In this document: positions 9,156 to 18,677 of the stretch, one piece after another | How positions within the stretch are numbered: position 1 is the stretch's first letter | Layout: every line of letters begins with the position of its first letter | From: Aeromonas sanarellii | GTDB lineage: Bacteria; Pseudomonadota; Gammaproteobacteria; Enterobacterales; Aeromonadaceae | Direction of reading: 5' to 3' | NCBI RefSeq assembly: GCF_000820085.1 | Contig: NZ_CDBN01000063.1 | Location: 1-64,000 of the forward strand | DNA: 64,000 bases | The notes under the pieces: model-generated | The model's input: the letters and a program-made list of their open reading frames with translations, nothing else | Databases searched by the model: none | Told to the model about the DNA's origin: nothing | Program-made: the position numbers and the translations under genes

Positions 9156-9470
9156 ATGAAGGATCACGAGTATCACGCCCTGACCGACGCCTTTTTCCAG
9201 TATGTGGAAGACGTCATCGACGAGGGGTATCCGGATATCGACTGCGAACGGGCCGGCGGCGTGCTGACCCTGAGTTTCGAGAACAAGACCAAGGTCATCA
9301 TCAACAAGCAGGAACCCCTGCACCAGATCTGGGTCGCCACCCGGGAGAACGGCTTCCACTTCGAGCTGCGCGGCGACAGCTGGATCGACAACCGCTTCGG
9401 CGACGAGCTCAAGACTCTGCTGACCCGGGCCTGTACCAGCCAGGCCGGTGAGCCCGTGGTCTTCCCATGA
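9156..9470 (+). CDS. cyaY: Iron donor protein CyaY (frataxin)
   Basis: A 104-residue bacterial frataxin. The acidic first helix (YHALTDAFFQYVEDVIDE) carries the iron-binding Asp/Glu row, followed by the five-strand sheet with WVATRENGFHFEL. It modulates iron supply or rate of the ISC cysteine desulfurase in the cytosol. The family genomic position, divergent from lptM and beside cyaA, is conserved and gave the gene its name. The stop overlaps the next ATG in an ATGA arrangement. Confidence 0.94.
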   Translation: MKDHEYHALTDAFFQYVEDVIDEGYPDIDCERAGGVLTLSFENKTKVIINKQEPLHQIWVATRENGFHFELRGDSWIDNRFGDELKTLLTRACTSQAGEPVVFP

Positions 9471-10120
9471 TCGACCTGCACCCCCAGGGCGCCCGTCATG
9501 CGGTGATCTGGCTGCACGGGCTGGGAGACTCCGGTGCCGGCCTCGCCCCCCTGGTGGAGGCGCTGGCCCTGCCCGCCGACCTGCCCATCCGCCACCTGCT
9601 GCCAGACGCGCCCGAGCGGCCCATCACCATCAACATGGGCTACCGGATGCGCGGCTGGTACGACATCAAGAGCTTCGAGGATCCGGCGGATCGCACCGTG
9701 GCCTCCCATGTGCACGAATCCGCCGACCGGATCGCGGCCCTGCTGGATCGGCTGGTGGCCGAGGGCTTCGCCCCCGAGCGCATCGTGCTGGCCGGCTTCT
9801 CCCAGGGGGGCGTCATCGCCGCCGAGACCGCGCTGCGCTATCCGGCTCCCCTGGCGGGCCTGCTCTGCATGTCCACCTATCTGGCGGCCCCCGATACCCT
9901 GCTGGGGGAGATGAGCGAGGCCGCCCGCGACCTGCCCATCTGCTACATGCACGGCATCTACGACGACGTGGTGAGCCTCTCCATGGGTTGGGACGCCAAG
10001 AACCGGCTGGAAGCGGCGGGACTCAGCCCCGAATGGCACGAGTACCCCATGCGCCACGAGATCTGCCGCCCCCAGCTCGACGACATCCGTCGCTGGCTGC
10101 TGGCCCGCCTAAGCGCCTGA
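9467..10120 (+). CDS. Alpha/beta hydrolase, phospholipase/carboxylesterase family
   Basis: A 217-residue cytosolic serine hydrolase. The triad is Ser112 in GFSQGG, an Asp in GIYDDVV (residues 166-167) and His197 in MRHEIC, with oxyanion loop LHGLGDSG near residue 18. It resembles Pseudomonas carboxylesterase II and eukaryotic acyl-protein thioesterases, acting on short acyl esters or lysophospholipids; the natural substrate is unknown. The ATG overlaps the cyaY stop by 4 bp, so the two are translationally coupled. Confidence 0.87.
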   Translation: MIDLHPQGARHAVIWLHGLGDSGAGLAPLVEALALPADLPIRHLLPDAPERPITINMGYRMRGWYDIKSFEDPADRTVASHVHESADRIAALLDRLVAEGFAPERIVLAGFSQGGVIAAETALRYPAPLAGLLCMSTYLAAPDTLLGEMSEAARDLPICYMHGIYDDVVSLSMGWDAKNRLEAAGLSPEWHEYPMRHEICRPQLDDIRRWLLARLSA

Positions 10121-10140
10121 CAGCCCCCCCAAATACGACA

Positions 10141-10172
10141 ACGGCCTGCATCATGCAGGCCGTTTGCTTTTA
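10141..10172 (+). terminator. Rho-independent terminator after the carboxylesterase gene
   Basis: A near-perfect 11-bp stem (ACGGCCTGCAT with ATGCAGGCCGT) is followed by TTGCTTTTAT. It separates the cyaY unit from convergent cyaA. Confidence 0.85.
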
Positions 10173-10210
10173 TCCCTTATGGCGATGCGTGGCTCCTCAC
10201 CCCGCATTCA

Positions 10211-12730
10211 TCACCCCACTTCCCGGGCCGCCCCCGGATTGTCCCGCTGCGGGTTCTGGCTGCGGTAGGGGATCACCTCCAGCTTGTCGCCCACCTGCAC
10301 GATCTCGTAGTACTGGGGCAGGTTGAAGTTGCTGAACTGGCCCGCATTGCTGAACCGCTCGTGGCCCGAGGTGTAGAAGCGGTTCACCCCCTGTACCAGC
10401 TCGTCCTTGTTGCCGGCGAAGTGCTGGTAGATCTCCACCCGGTTCGCCTCGTCCAGGATATAGATGTTGGTGCCCGCATCCCGGGTATCGAAGAAGAACT
10501 GCACCAGCCCTTCGCTGGCGTAGGCGTCGACGATGCCGGGCAGGTGCTGGCTGTGGGTCTTGTCGAGGCGCAGCGGCAGGTGATCCAGCTTGTTGTGGGA
10601 GATGTGGCGGTAGAAGTCGATGGCGTTCTCCAGCTTCTTGACCGACACCCCGCGCCGCTCGAAGAAGATGCCGTACTTCTCCTTGCCGAGCGCCAGCGTC
10701 TTGACCAGCTGCTGCTTGTCCCGGGCCAGGCGCAACTCGATGCACTCGGCCACCAGCTGCTGGAAGCGGGTGCGCACCAGGGAGCGGAAGTGCTGGCTGT
10801 AGCAGAACACCTCGATCATCTCGGGGGCTGCGGCATCCTGGTGCATCTTGCCGAGGATGGTGGTGAGGGCGTCCACCACCGCCTCCTCCCCCTGGAAGTG
10901 CAGGGTGCGGATCTCGCTCCAGGAGTTGCGATAGACCAGATCCACCGATCCCACCAAGCACTCCTGGTTGCGACCGAACGAGAACACATCCGCGGCGTTG
11001 GCGTCAAACTCGATCACCTGCCCCACCCAGTGGCTGGACGGGTCCGTCTCCAGGTTCAGGAAGATGGAGAGCTGGCGGATCTCGCACGGCCGGCTCAGGG
11101 CCAGATTGGTGGCGCGCGGGTACTTGACCGGGAAGGTCCCGGACAGATCGCGGCAGAACTGGTGCAGGTTGTCGATGTGCAGATCCGAGCCCTGGTTGAA
11201 CAGGTGCACGCGGGACTGGGGGGTCAGCAGGCCGTTGAAATAGGCCCAGGCCACCAGCTTGCTGATGTAGCCGTTATATTCGAGCGGCGCCCGGCCTATG
11301 ATGTCGGCGGGCTCGAGGGAATGCTTGTAGAGATACCAGCCGGCACGGTTCAGGCGGCCATGGGGCACCTGTACCAGGCTGAGGTCCGGCTCGCCGAGAT
11401 CCGGCGCTATCTTGAGGTTGATGCGCTGCACCTTGCCCGGCAGGCTCTCGAACGCGGCATAGAGCTTGCGCGACAAAATTCCGATGTCTTCCGGGTTGAT
11501 GGACTCGCTGATGTTGTTGCGCCGGGCGAACTGGATGAGGTTGCGGTAGCTCTGCATCAGGGCCTCCAGCAACTCGGCGTAAGCCACCTTGACGTCCTCG
11601 ACCTTCCACTCCTGGCGGTGATCCAGGTGGTAAAGCCGCTCCGGGCTCCAGCCCCAGTAGGCCACCAGCTGGGCCATCTGCTCCCGGCGCCAGTCCGGGG
11701 AGTGATCTTCCTTGGGATGGCTCAGGCCGTCACACACCTTGAGGTAGAAACAGCGGCGCACCAGATCGAGGCGCTGCATGTCGCCGATGGACTTGAGGTA
11801 GTTCGTCACCTTGTCCAGCATCAGGCAGTAGTTGTCGAGGCGGTAGTGCATCCCCTCATTGTGCTGGAACCAGTCGCGGCTGGTCACCGACAGCAGCCGG
11901 GTGTTGGGATACTCGTGGGAGTAGGCCTCCATCAGCACCGACTTGAGCACCGCCTTGTAGGGGGAGTCGATGCCCTTGTAGAGCTGCCAGAGGGCGGATC
12001 CGAAGTACTCCTCGGCCGGAATGCGGTTGAAGCCGCCGAGATCGAGCCAGTCATCCTGGCTCAGCTTGCCGTGGGCAAACAGGCCCTTCACATAGTCGTC
12101 GTAGTGATCGTCATACTCGCCGGGCACCAGATACCAGAGCAGCCGCTTGCCGGCGATGTGCATGGCGCTGCGATAGAACTCGTCGAGCAGCAGCAGATGC
12201 TGGGCGCTGCCGCAGCTCTCCCCCTGCATCTGGGCATCGTTGCGCTGGCGGAACTTGTCCTCGGGGATCAGGAAGAAGTTGAGATCGACCCCCCGCTGCT
12301 CCGCCCAGAGGGAGAGGTGCTGGCACTTCTGCTCCAGCAGGGCGAGGCGATTCTGGGACAGGCCTGCCACGTGGCAGACCCAGATGTCGAGATCCGAGTG
12401 GCAGCACTGGCCGATGGAGGAGGTGCTCCCCATGGAGTAGAGGCCCTGGATCGACTTGTCGTGGGTGCTGAGCCCCCCCTGGCAGTTGGCGTTCTGGCAG
12501 AGATCCTGGATGAAGGCCTGCTGGGCGTCATTGGCGACGAAACTCCAGATGCCATGAGGCACGTCCCCTGCCACATAACCGGGCAGCAGGGGATGGTTGA
12601 AGTGCAGCATGACGGGCAGCAGGTGGAAAACCTGCTGCCCGTAGCGACTCATGAGATCCAGCGCCCGTTGCGTCTTGAGACGATTGAGTTCGTCGTAGCG
12701 CGCCACCAGCGTGTCGAGTTTTACCAGCAA
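10211..12730 (-). CDS. cyaA: Class I adenylate cyclase CyaA
   Basis: An 839-residue class I adenylate cyclase making cAMP from ATP for CRP control. The catalytic N-terminal half has the nucleotidyltransferase signature [11 protein letters not shown] with SDLDIWVCH. The C-terminal half is the regulatory domain that responds to the PTS glucose enzyme in enterics. The open frame extends upstream to 12781, but the protein aligns with E. coli CyaA from [19 protein letters not shown], whose first codon here is TTG at 12730-12728, preceded by AGGTAGGG. E. coli cyaA also starts at UUG, a weak start that limits synthesis. Divergent from hemC. Confidence 0.95.
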   Translation of the reverse strand: MLVKLDTLVARYDELNRLKTQRALDLMSRYGQQVFHLLPVMLHFNHPLLPGYVAGDVPHGIWSFVANDAQQAFIQDLCQNANCQGGLSTHDKSIQGLYSMGSTSSIGQCCHSDLDIWVCHVAGLSQNRLALLEQKCQHLSLWAEQRGVDLNFFLIPEDKFRQRNDAQMQGESCGSAQHLLLLDEFYRSAMHIAGKRLLWYLVPGEYDDHYDDYVKGLFAHGKLSQDDWLDLGGFNRIPAEEYFGSALWQLYKGIDSPYKAVLKSVLMEAYSHEYPNTRLLSVTSRDWFQHNEGMHYRLDNYCLMLDKVTNYLKSIGDMQRLDLVRRCFYLKVCDGLSHPKEDHSPDWRREQMAQLVAYWGWSPERLYHLDHRQEWKVEDVKVAYAELLEALMQSYRNLIQFARRNNISESINPEDIGILSRKLYAAFESLPGKVQRINLKIAPDLGEPDLSLVQVPHGRLNRAGWYLYKHSLEPADIIGRAPLEYNGYISKLVAWAYFNGLLTPQSRVHLFNQGSDLHIDNLHQFCRDLSGTFPVKYPRATNLALSRPCEIRQLSIFLNLETDPSSHWVGQVIEFDANAADVFSFGRNQECLVGSVDLVYRNSWSEIRTLHFQGEEAVVDALTTILGKMHQDAAAPEMIEVFCYSQHFRSLVRTRFQQLVAECIELRLARDKQQLVKTLALGKEKYGIFFERRGVSVKKLENAIDFYRHISHNKLDHLPLRLDKTHSQHLPGIVDAYASEGLVQFFFDTRDAGTNIYILDEANRVEIYQHFAGNKDELVQGVNRFYTSGHERFSNAGQFSNFNLPQYYEIVQVGDKLEVIPYRSQNPQRDNPGAAREVG

Positions 12731-12786
12731 TGCCCTACCTATCGGGGATAGAAATGACGCACCAAAACGGGGAGACGTCAAAAAAG

Positions 12787-12802
12787 TGTGATCATGTTAA
12801 CA
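12787..12802. promoter_or_regulatory. CRP-like site in the cyaA/hemC intergenic region
   Basis: TGTGATCATGTTAACA matches the CRP core TGTGA-N6-TCACA with one mismatch. It lies about 57 bp upstream of the cyaA start codon. In E. coli CRP-cAMP represses cyaA through a site in this region. Negative feedback here is inference. Confidence 0.5.
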
Positions 12803-13052
12803 ATGCAAACAGCAGTGGTAAACAAGCCCGCACACAATCACCGGATTATTTCTGGGCGGTCTCGCAAAGGTATCATCGGAAAGCAATAAAACACTTTAAT
12901 TTCAATATATTAAAATCAATTCCAGGCGAAAGGAAAATTAATTTCGGCCACCGTTTTTGAGCTTGGCCCCGCTTTTGCGGGCTGCGCCATGAAAGCCCCT
13001 GCAAAGGGTGGTAAGATCGTTTTCCTCTCTAAAGATGAAACAACTGATTGAT

Positions 13053-13982
13053 ATGGCAGCCCGAACCCTGAGAATCGCCACTCGCAAGAGCCCACTGGCC
13101 CTGTGGCAGGCCAACTTTGTGAAAGATCGGCTGGAGGCGCTCCATCCCGATCTGCAGGTCGAACTGGTGCCCATGAGCACCCAGGGTGACAAGATCCTGG
13201 ATACCCCGCTCGCCAAGGTCGGTGGCAAGGGGCTGTTCGTCAAGGAGCTGGAGACTGCCATGCTGGAGGGGCGGGCCGACATCGCGGTCCACTCCATGAA
13301 AGACGTGCCGGTGGAGTTTCCCGAGGGGCTTGGCCTGCACACCATCTGCGAGCGGGAAGACCCGCGCGATGCCTTCGTCTCCAACCGTTTCAGCCAGATT
13401 GACGAGCTGCCCCAGGGGGCCGTGGTCGGCACCTCCAGCCTGCGCCGCCAGTGCCAGCTGCGGGCCGCCCGCCCGGACCTGGTGATCCGCGACCTGCGCG
13501 GCAACGTCAACACCCGCCTCGCCAAGCTGGACGCCGGTGACTACGACGCCATCATACTCGCCGCCGCCGGCCTGAAACGGCTGGAGATGGCCCATCGCAT
13601 CACCGCCTTCATCGAGCCCGAGCAGAGCCTGCCCGCCAACGGTCAGGGGGCGGTCGGCATCGAGTGCCGCCTGGACGATCACGAGCTGCACGCGCTGCTG
13701 GCGCCGCTGGAGCACGCCGAGACCCGCATCCGGGTGCTGACCGAGCGGGCCATGAACCGCGCCCTGCAGGGGGGGTGTCAGGTCCCCATCGGAGCCTATG
13801 CCCTGGTGCAGGGGGAGGAAGTCTGGCTGCGCGGCCTGGTGGGCAGCCCGGACGGCACCCGGGTCATCCGCGACGAGATCCGCGGGCCCCTGGCCGAGGG
13901 TGAGGCCCTGGGGGAGCGGCTGGCCCGGCGCCTGCTGGCCGACGGGGCCGATGCCATCCTGGCCGAGGTCTACCGGGCATGA
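13053..13982 (+). CDS. hemC: Porphobilinogen deaminase HemC
   Basis: A 309-residue cytosolic enzyme that polymerises four porphobilinogens to hydroxymethylbilane. From the ATG at 13053, the dipyrromethane cofactor cysteine is Cys242 (GGCQVPIG) and the catalytic aspartate is Asp84 (HSMKDVP), the same numbers as in E. coli; this decided the start. ATGs or GTGs at 13035 and 13008 are in frame but would add an extension. Arg residues of the [12 protein letters not shown] segment bind substrate carboxylates. First gene of hemC-hemD-hemX-hemY, divergent from cyaA as in enterics. Confidence 0.94.
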   Translation: MAARTLRIATRKSPLALWQANFVKDRLEALHPDLQVELVPMSTQGDKILDTPLAKVGGKGLFVKELETAMLEGRADIAVHSMKDVPVEFPEGLGLHTICEREDPRDAFVSNRFSQIDELPQGAVVGTSSLRRQCQLRAARPDLVIRDLRGNVNTRLAKLDAGDYDAIILAAAGLKRLEMAHRITAFIEPEQSLPANGQGAVGIECRLDDHELHALLAPLEHAETRIRVLTERAMNRALQGGCQVPIGAYALVQGEEVWLRGLVGSPDGTRVIRDEIRGPLAEGEALGERLARRLLADGADAILAEVYRA

Positions 13983-14028
13983 GCGCGGGCCGGTTGGCCA
14001 TCCGGTCCCTGGCGATGGGGAAGATCTG

Positions 14029-14763
14029 ATGGTCCCCCTGGTGGTGCGCCCGGCCGCCCAGGCCGCCGAGCTGGCGACACTGCTGCGCCAGCAGGGCCAC
14101 GCACCGCTCTGCTGCCCGCTGCTGGAAACCGTGGCGGGCGGCGACCTCCCCCGCCTGGCTGACATGCTGCAAAATGCCGACCTCGTTATCGCCGTCAGCG
14201 TGCATGCAGTTCATTTTGCTCATCATTTTCTGTTGCAAACTGGTCAGACCTGGCCACATATTGAGTACTTTGCGGTCGGTCAGGCCAGCGCGGACGCCTT
14301 CGCCGAGGCGGGCATCCAGGCGCTGTGCCCGGACGATCCCCGTAGCGAAGGCCTGCTGGCCCTGCCCGACCTGCAACAGGTGAACGGCAAGCGGGTACTG
14401 ATCCTGCGCGGCAACGACGGGCGGGATCTCATCGCCCGTACGCTGGCCTCACGCGGCGCACTGGTGCACTATTGTGCCACCTACGAGCGCCACTACCCCG
14501 ATCTTGACGGGGACGCATTGACCCGCCGCTGGCAGGCGGCCGGCCTCGACAGCCTGCTCATCACCAGCGGTGAACTGCTGCAGCGGTTGCTGGCCCTGGT
14601 GCCCGGCCCGCAGCACCCCTGGCTCCATGACCGCCTGCTGGTGGTGCCCAGTCCCCGGGTGGCCGAGATGGCCGAGGGAGCTGGTTTTACCCGTATCGTG
14701 ATTGCCCAAGGTGCATCCAACCAGGCTCTGGTGGCCGCCCTGGAACTGAGGAAGATGGAATGA
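14029..14763 (+). CDS. hemD: Uroporphyrinogen-III synthase HemD
   Basis: A 244-residue two-domain enzyme that closes hydroxymethylbilane with D-ring inversion. The sequence is diverged, as usual for HemD. Position between hemC and hemX, length, and motifs such as YFAVGQASADAF and LILRGNDGRD (residues about 80-130) identify it. The frame is open further upstream into hemC, but the ATG at 14029, 46 bp after the hemC stop with GGGGAAGA upstream, gives the expected N-terminus MVPLVVRPAAQ. The stop overlaps hemX by ATGA. Confidence 0.9.
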   Translation: MVPLVVRPAAQAAELATLLRQQGHAPLCCPLLETVAGGDLPRLADMLQNADLVIAVSVHAVHFAHHFLLQTGQTWPHIEYFAVGQASADAFAEAGIQALCPDDPRSEGLLALPDLQQVNGKRVLILRGNDGRDLIARTLASRGALVHYCATYERHYPDLDGDALTRRWQAAGLDSLLITSGELLQRLLALVPGPQHPWLHDRLLVVPSPRVAEMAEGAGFTRIVIAQGASNQALVAALELRKME

Positions 14764-15836
14764 CTGAACAGCAAGAAGTCCAGCCGAGTGCCGCGGCCCC
14801 CGTGGCCGACAACAACAAGCCAGGCCAGAAGGCCCCTGCCGGCAAGAAGGGCGGCTCCGGCGCCGTGCTCGGTGGCATCGCTATCCTGCTGGCCCTCGGC
14901 CTGACCGGCGGCCTCTACCTGCACGGCCACAAGAATGCCGTCACCCAGCAGGGGGAGATAGGCGCCCTCAAGCAGCAGCTGGCCGAGGTCATGGGCAAGC
15001 TGGAGCAGAGCAGCAGCAAGGATGCCGAACAGATCGGCGCCCTCGGCAAGAGCCAGCAGCAGTTGCAGGAGGCTCTGGGCGCCCTGCAGACCAAGGTGCT
15101 GGATCTCGACGACAAGAGGCCCAACGACTGGATGCTGGCCGAATCCGAATACCTGGTCCGCATGGCGGGCCGCAAGCTGTGGCTCGAGCATGACCTCATC
15201 TCCGCCATCACCTTGCTCGGCAATGCCGACGAGCGCATCAAGGCGCTCAACGATCCCAGCCTGATGCCCATTCGCAAGGCGCTGGCGGAAGACATCGCCC
15301 AGCTCAAGGGGATGCCGCGGGTCGATCGCGAGGGGCTGACCCTGAAGCTGGCCGCCCTCTCCGATCAGATTGAGCTGCTGCCCCTCTCCACCGTCAGCAT
15401 GCCCGAAGCCAAGAGCGAGCCCGACCAGACCGTCAGCACCAACCCGGACGAGTGGCAGAGCAATCTCAAGAAGAACTGGGTCAAGTTCACCGAGAACTTC
15501 ATCACCATCCGCCGCCGCGACGGCGCCGTGGAGGCCCTGCTCTCCCCGCAGCAGGAGATCTTCCTGCGGGAGAACCTCAAGACCAAGCTGCTGCAGGCCC
15601 AGCTCGCCGTCTATCGGGAGCAGCAGGCGCTCTACACCGACAGCCTGGAGAAGGCCCAGCGCTGGCTGACCCAATACTTCGACACTGAAAACAGCGCCAC
15701 CCACTACATGCAGACCGAGCTCGACAAGCTCAAAGGGGAGCAGATCCAGTTCGACTATCCGAATCAATTCAAGACCCAGGCCATGCTGGAGCAGGTGCTG
15801 ACCGAGCGCCTGCAACGCATCCTGGCCGGCAACTGA
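14760..15836 (+). CDS. hemX: HemX, inner-membrane protein of the hem operon
   Basis: A 358-residue protein with a short Pro/Ala-rich cytoplasmic start, one membrane helix (about residues 40-60, GAVLGGIAILLALGLTGG) and a long periplasmic part. That part begins with a coiled coil (residues about 65-120, rich in Gln/Leu/Glu). The family was once annotated as a uroporphyrinogen methyltransferase, but it lacks that fold and its role is unproven. It overlaps hemD by 4 bp and is 10 bp from hemY, so hemCDXY reads as one transcript. Confidence 0.88.
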   Translation: MTEQQEVQPSAAAPVADNNKPGQKAPAGKKGGSGAVLGGIAILLALGLTGGLYLHGHKNAVTQQGEIGALKQQLAEVMGKLEQSSSKDAEQIGALGKSQQQLQEALGALQTKVLDLDDKRPNDWMLAESEYLVRMAGRKLWLEHDLISAITLLGNADERIKALNDPSLMPIRKALAEDIAQLKGMPRVDREGLTLKLAALSDQIELLPLSTVSMPEAKSEPDQTVSTNPDEWQSNLKKNWVKFTENFITIRRRDGAVEALLSPQQEIFLRENLKTKLLQAQLAVYREQQALYTDSLEKAQRWLTQYFDTENSATHYMQTELDKLKGEQIQFDYPNQFKTQAMLEQVLTERLQRILAGN

Positions 15837-15846
15837 GGAGGAGACC

Positions 15847-17010
15847 ATGATTCGTCTGATCGTCATAGTCGCCGTGATGGTGGCGGGCCTCGTCTTCGGT
15901 CCCGAAGCCTCAGGCAACAAGGGCTATGTGCTCATCTCGCTCGGCAACTACACGGTGGAATCCTCGGTCACCAGCGCGGTGATCCTGGCGGTGCTGTTCT
16001 ACGGCGCCCTGCTCATCGTCGAGTGGCTGCTCGGCCGAGTGTTCGGCCTGCGCCGCAAGACGCAAGGCTGGTTCGGTTCCCGCCGTCGCCGCAAGGCGAA
16101 CCTGCAAACCGTCAACGCCACCCTGGCCATGGCCGAGGGGCACTACAACCAGGCCGAGAAGCTGCTCATCAAGGGAGCCGACAACAGCGACACCCCGCTG
16201 CTCAACTACCTGAGCGCCGCCCGGGTGGCCCAGGCCCGTGGGGATGACGTACGCCGGGATCACTACCTGCAGAAGGCACAGGAGGAGAACCCCAAGGCGG
16301 AGCTGGCCCTGACCCTGATCCAGACCCAGCTGCAGATCGAGCAGGGGCAGTACGACAGTGCCCTCGGCCGCCTCGAATCCATCTATGCCCTGCATCCACG
16401 TCACCCCATGGTGCTGGATCAGCTGCGTCAGGTGTACCTGGCCCGTGAGGACTGGACGGCCCTGATCGATCTCGCCCCGGCCCTGCGCAAGGTGGGCAAA
16501 CTGACGGCCCAGCAGGAGGAGGCCCTGCTGTACCAGGCCTGGACCGGCCGGCTGGAGGCCGCCAGCGGTGCGCTGGAGACCCTGCGCCCGGTCTGGCAGG
16601 GGATGCCCCGCAAGCTGCGCCAGGAGCCCGTGCTGCTGGCCAGCTACGGGGATCACCTGCGCCGGCTGGGCGCCGATGCCGAGGCCGCCGATCTCTGGCT
16701 GGAGGCCCTGCGCAAGGATCCCACCCCCGAGCTGTTTGCCCGCCTGCCCAGGCTCAAGCTGGACGACTACCAGCCCATGCTGGCCCTGCTCAGAAAGATT
16801 CAGGATCAGCCGGGCGCCGAAGCGGCGCTGGCACGGGTCTGCCTGCTGGCCGGCCAGCTGGACGAAGCCCAGCACCTGCTGGAGCAGGAGGTGGCGAAAG
16901 CACCGGATGCCGCCCTCTACCACGCCCTCGGCCAGGTGATGGACAAGCGCAGGCTCACCAACAAGGCCAACGAGTATTACCGTCAGGCCCTGCAACTGGC
17001 GGACGTCTGA
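15847..17010 (+). CDS. hemY: HemY, TPR-containing inner-membrane protein
   Basis: A 387-residue protein with two membrane helices near the N-terminus (residues about 2-20 and 40-62) and a periplasmic or cytoplasmic array of TPR-like helical repeats thereafter. It begins with ATLAMAEGHYNQAEKLL and ends with AALYHALGQVMDKRRLTNKA. E. coli HemY is linked to late heme synthesis, but it is unrelated to Bacillus HemY protoporphyrinogen oxidase. GAGGAG lies just upstream of the start. A strong terminator follows 20 bp after the stop. Confidence 0.9.
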   Translation: MIRLIVIVAVMVAGLVFGPEASGNKGYVLISLGNYTVESSVTSAVILAVLFYGALLIVEWLLGRVFGLRRKTQGWFGSRRRRKANLQTVNATLAMAEGHYNQAEKLLIKGADNSDTPLLNYLSAARVAQARGDDVRRDHYLQKAQEENPKAELALTLIQTQLQIEQGQYDSALGRLESIYALHPRHPMVLDQLRQVYLAREDWTALIDLAPALRKVGKLTAQQEEALLYQAWTGRLEAASGALETLRPVWQGMPRKLRQEPVLLASYGDHLRRLGADAEAADLWLEALRKDPTPELFARLPRLKLDDYQPMLALLRKIQDQPGAEAALARVCLLAGQLDEAQHLLEQEVAKAPDAALYHALGQVMDKRRLTNKANEYYRQALQLADV

Positions 17011-17030
17011 CCTTGCCGGTCACGGGAGAC

Positions 17031-17062
17031 AAAAAAGAGGCCGCAATTGCGGCCTCTTTTAT
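17031..17062. terminator. Bidirectional terminator after hemY
   Basis: A 24-bp perfect palindrome (AAGAGGCCGCAA and its complement) lies between an A-run and a T-run, so it can end transcription in both directions. It closes the hem operon. Confidence 0.9.
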
Positions 17063-17087
17063 TGGTATTGTTCCGAATGGCGGCTCT

Positions 17088-17163
17088 CTTCTCCCCTTGC
17101 AGGAGAAGGGGCGGAGATGAAGGGGTACAAGCAGACACTCTTTCCCCGAGGGAGAGGGTCAAG
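17088..17163. repeat. C/G-rich palindromic intergenic element
   Basis: Contains CTTCTCC and GGAGAAG as a 7-bp stem at 17088-17108, then G-rich sequence and CCCCGAGGGAGAGGG. It resembles the palindromes at 33741 (CCCCTCTCCC/GGGAGAGGGG) and 44304 (CCCTTCTCCC/GGGAGAAGGG). Likely a degenerate copy of a dispersed intergenic repeat. Confidence 0.4.
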
Positions 17164-17166
17164 GGC

Positions 17167-17418
17167 TCAGGCGGTCAGCCGCTCCAGCTCGCCGATCAGC
17201 CAGATGGCTTCCTGACGATGGGAGCCGCACACATCCGCCATGGGCTGAAAGCCGCCGCACACCGCCGGGCGCTCGGGCTGGCCGAAGATCTTGCACCCCA
17301 GGTGCACATCGAGCTGCACGCAGGGCACCCCGGCCGGTTTGCCGTCCGGCATGCCGGGAATGGCACTGCTGATGCTGGGGGCGATGCAGCAGGCACCGCA
17401 TCCCTGACGACATTCCAT
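17167..17418 (-). CDS. YeiW/YkgJ-like cysteine cluster protein (UPF0153)
   Basis: An 83-residue protein, about the same length as E. coli YeiW. Cysteines are arranged as CRQGCGACC near the N-terminus, then GVPC, GCKIFG, AVCGGF and ADVCG, the putative Zn- or Fe-S-chelating set of the family. Function is unknown. I chose the ATG at 17418 ([11 protein letters not shown]) because an upstream in-frame start would add residues with no family counterpart. It stands alone, right after the glpX terminator. Confidence 0.78.
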   Translation of the reverse strand: MECRQGCGACCIAPSISSAIPGMPDGKPAGVPCVQLDVHLGCKIFGQPERPAVCGGFQPMADVCGSHRQEAIWLIGELERLTA

Positions 17419-17513
17419 GTGATTTTTCCTCTGTGGGGCACCGCAGTGTAGCAAGGAGTCCGGTTTCTCCTAAGCCTTATCCCTGCCCGGGCACCCTGGC
17501 GCCCTGCAGAGCG

Positions 17514-17542
17514 CAAAAAGCCCGGCAGTGCCGGGCTTTTTG
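17514..17542. terminator. Terminator downstream of glpX
   Basis: The stem AAAAAGCCCGGCA / TGCCGGGCTTTTT is flanked by A- and T-runs, so it can act in both directions. It lies after the duplicated glpX tail. The tail is therefore inside the glpX transcript. Confidence 0.88.
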
Positions 17543-17559
17543 CTGCGGGAGTCAGCACA

Positions 17560-17660
17560 TCACAGGATGATGTCGCGTACCACGCTGTCCTTGCGATCCA
17601 GGAAGTGGATCGACTCGTTACGACGGTATGAGAGTACGCGACTTGCCGCCACAGCCATCC
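17560..17660 (-). pseudogene. Diverged second copy of the glpX 3-prime end
   Basis: Bases 17560-17613 match the last 54 bases of glpX (17667-17720) at 50 positions. All four differences are silent third-base changes or the stop codon (TGA instead of TAA), so both encode SIHFLDRKDSVVRDIIL. Similarity continues weakly to about 17650 with a 4-base length difference that breaks the frame. After the glpX stop, AGGAGG stands six bases ahead of an in-frame GTG (17652-17650) that opens a short ORF ending in this tail. It looks like the remnant of another glpX allele. Confidence 0.75.
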
Positions 17661-17666
17661 TCCTGC

Positions 17667-18677
17667 TTACAGGATGATGTCACGTACCACGCTGTCTTTG
17701 CGATCCAGGAAGTGAATCGACTTGATGCGACGGATGGTGCGAGATTTGCCGCGGATCAGCAGGGTCTCGGTGGTCGCCATGACGCCGTCGCTAGTGATCC
17801 CTTCCAGCAGATCACCCTTGGTGATGCCGGTGGCGGAGAAGATGACGTTGTCATTCTTGGCCAGATCTTCGAGCTTGAGCACCTTGCTCACGTCGATGCC
17901 CAGCTCCTCGCAGCGGGCGATCTCCTGTTCACCCAGGGCGCGCACCTCGGGGCTGTCACCCTTGACCTGGTGACGGGGGATCAGGCGGGCCTGCATGTCG
18001 CCGTCCAGAGCGCGGATCACCGCGGCGGAGATCACCCCTTCCGGCGCGCCACCGATGCCGTAGAGCATGTCCACTTCGCTGTCCGGCAGACAGGTGAGGA
18101 TGGAGGCGGCCACGTCGCCGTCGGGAATGGCGAACACCCGCACTCCCAGACCCTGCATCTCCTTGATCGCCTTGTCATGACGCGGCTTGGCCAGGGTGAT
18201 GACGGTCAGACGGGAGAGGGGCTTGCCGAGCGCCTTGGCCACGGCCTTAAGGTTCAGCTCCAGGGCCTGATCGAGATCGATGGCGCCTCTCGCCTTGGGG
18301 CCCACGATCAGCTTCTCCATGTACATGTCGGGGGCCTTGAGGAAGGAGCCCTTGTCGCCCACCGCCAGCACGGCCAGGGCATTGGCCTGACCCATGGCGG
18401 TCATGCGGGTTCCCTCGATGGGGTCGACCGCGATGTCCACGGCGTCGCCCTGACCCGTGCCCACCTTCTCGCCGATGTAGAGCATGGGGGCTTCGTCGAT
18501 CTCCCCTTCGCCGATCACAATCTCGCCATCGATCTGGATCTGATTGAGGATGTGGCGCATGGCCGCCACGGCCGCGCCATCGGCGATATTCTTGTCACCA
18601 CGTCCGAGCCACTTGTAGCCGGCCAGTGCAGCCGCTTCCGTCACTCGGGAAAATTCGATTGCCAGTTCACGTCTCAT
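17667..18677 (-). CDS. glpX: Class II fructose-1,6-bisphosphatase GlpX
   Basis: A 336-residue Li-sensitive, Mn-dependent FBPase of gluconeogenesis. The metal and substrate motifs are VIGEGEIDEAPMLYIGE, DIAVDPIEGTRM and GIGGAPEGV. In E. coli glpX lies behind glpF-glpK; here it is alone, with the porin gene divergent. The 3-prime end is followed by a silent-diverged copy of itself and then a strong terminator. Confidence 0.96.
   Translation of the reverse strand: MRRELAIEFSRVTEAAALAGYKWLGRGDKNIADGAAVAAMRHILNQIQIDGEIVIGEGEIDEAPMLYIGEKVGTGQGDAVDIAVDPIEGTRMTAMGQANALAVLAVGDKGSFLKAPDMYMEKLIVGPKARGAIDLDQALELNLKAVAKALGKPLSRLTVITLAKPRHDKAIKEMQGLGVRVFAIPDGDVAASILTCLPDSEVDMLYGIGGAPEGVISAAVIRALDGDMQARLIPRHQVKGDSPEVRALGEQEIARCEELGIDVSKVLKLEDLAKNDNVIFSATGITKGDLLEGITSDGVMATTETLLIRGKSRTIRRIKSIHFLDRKDSVVRDIIL

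Noticed and set aside
10361-12751. A 796-codon plus-strand frame opposite cyaA
   Set aside because: Shadow of cyaA; composition is typical of the complement of GC-rich codons.
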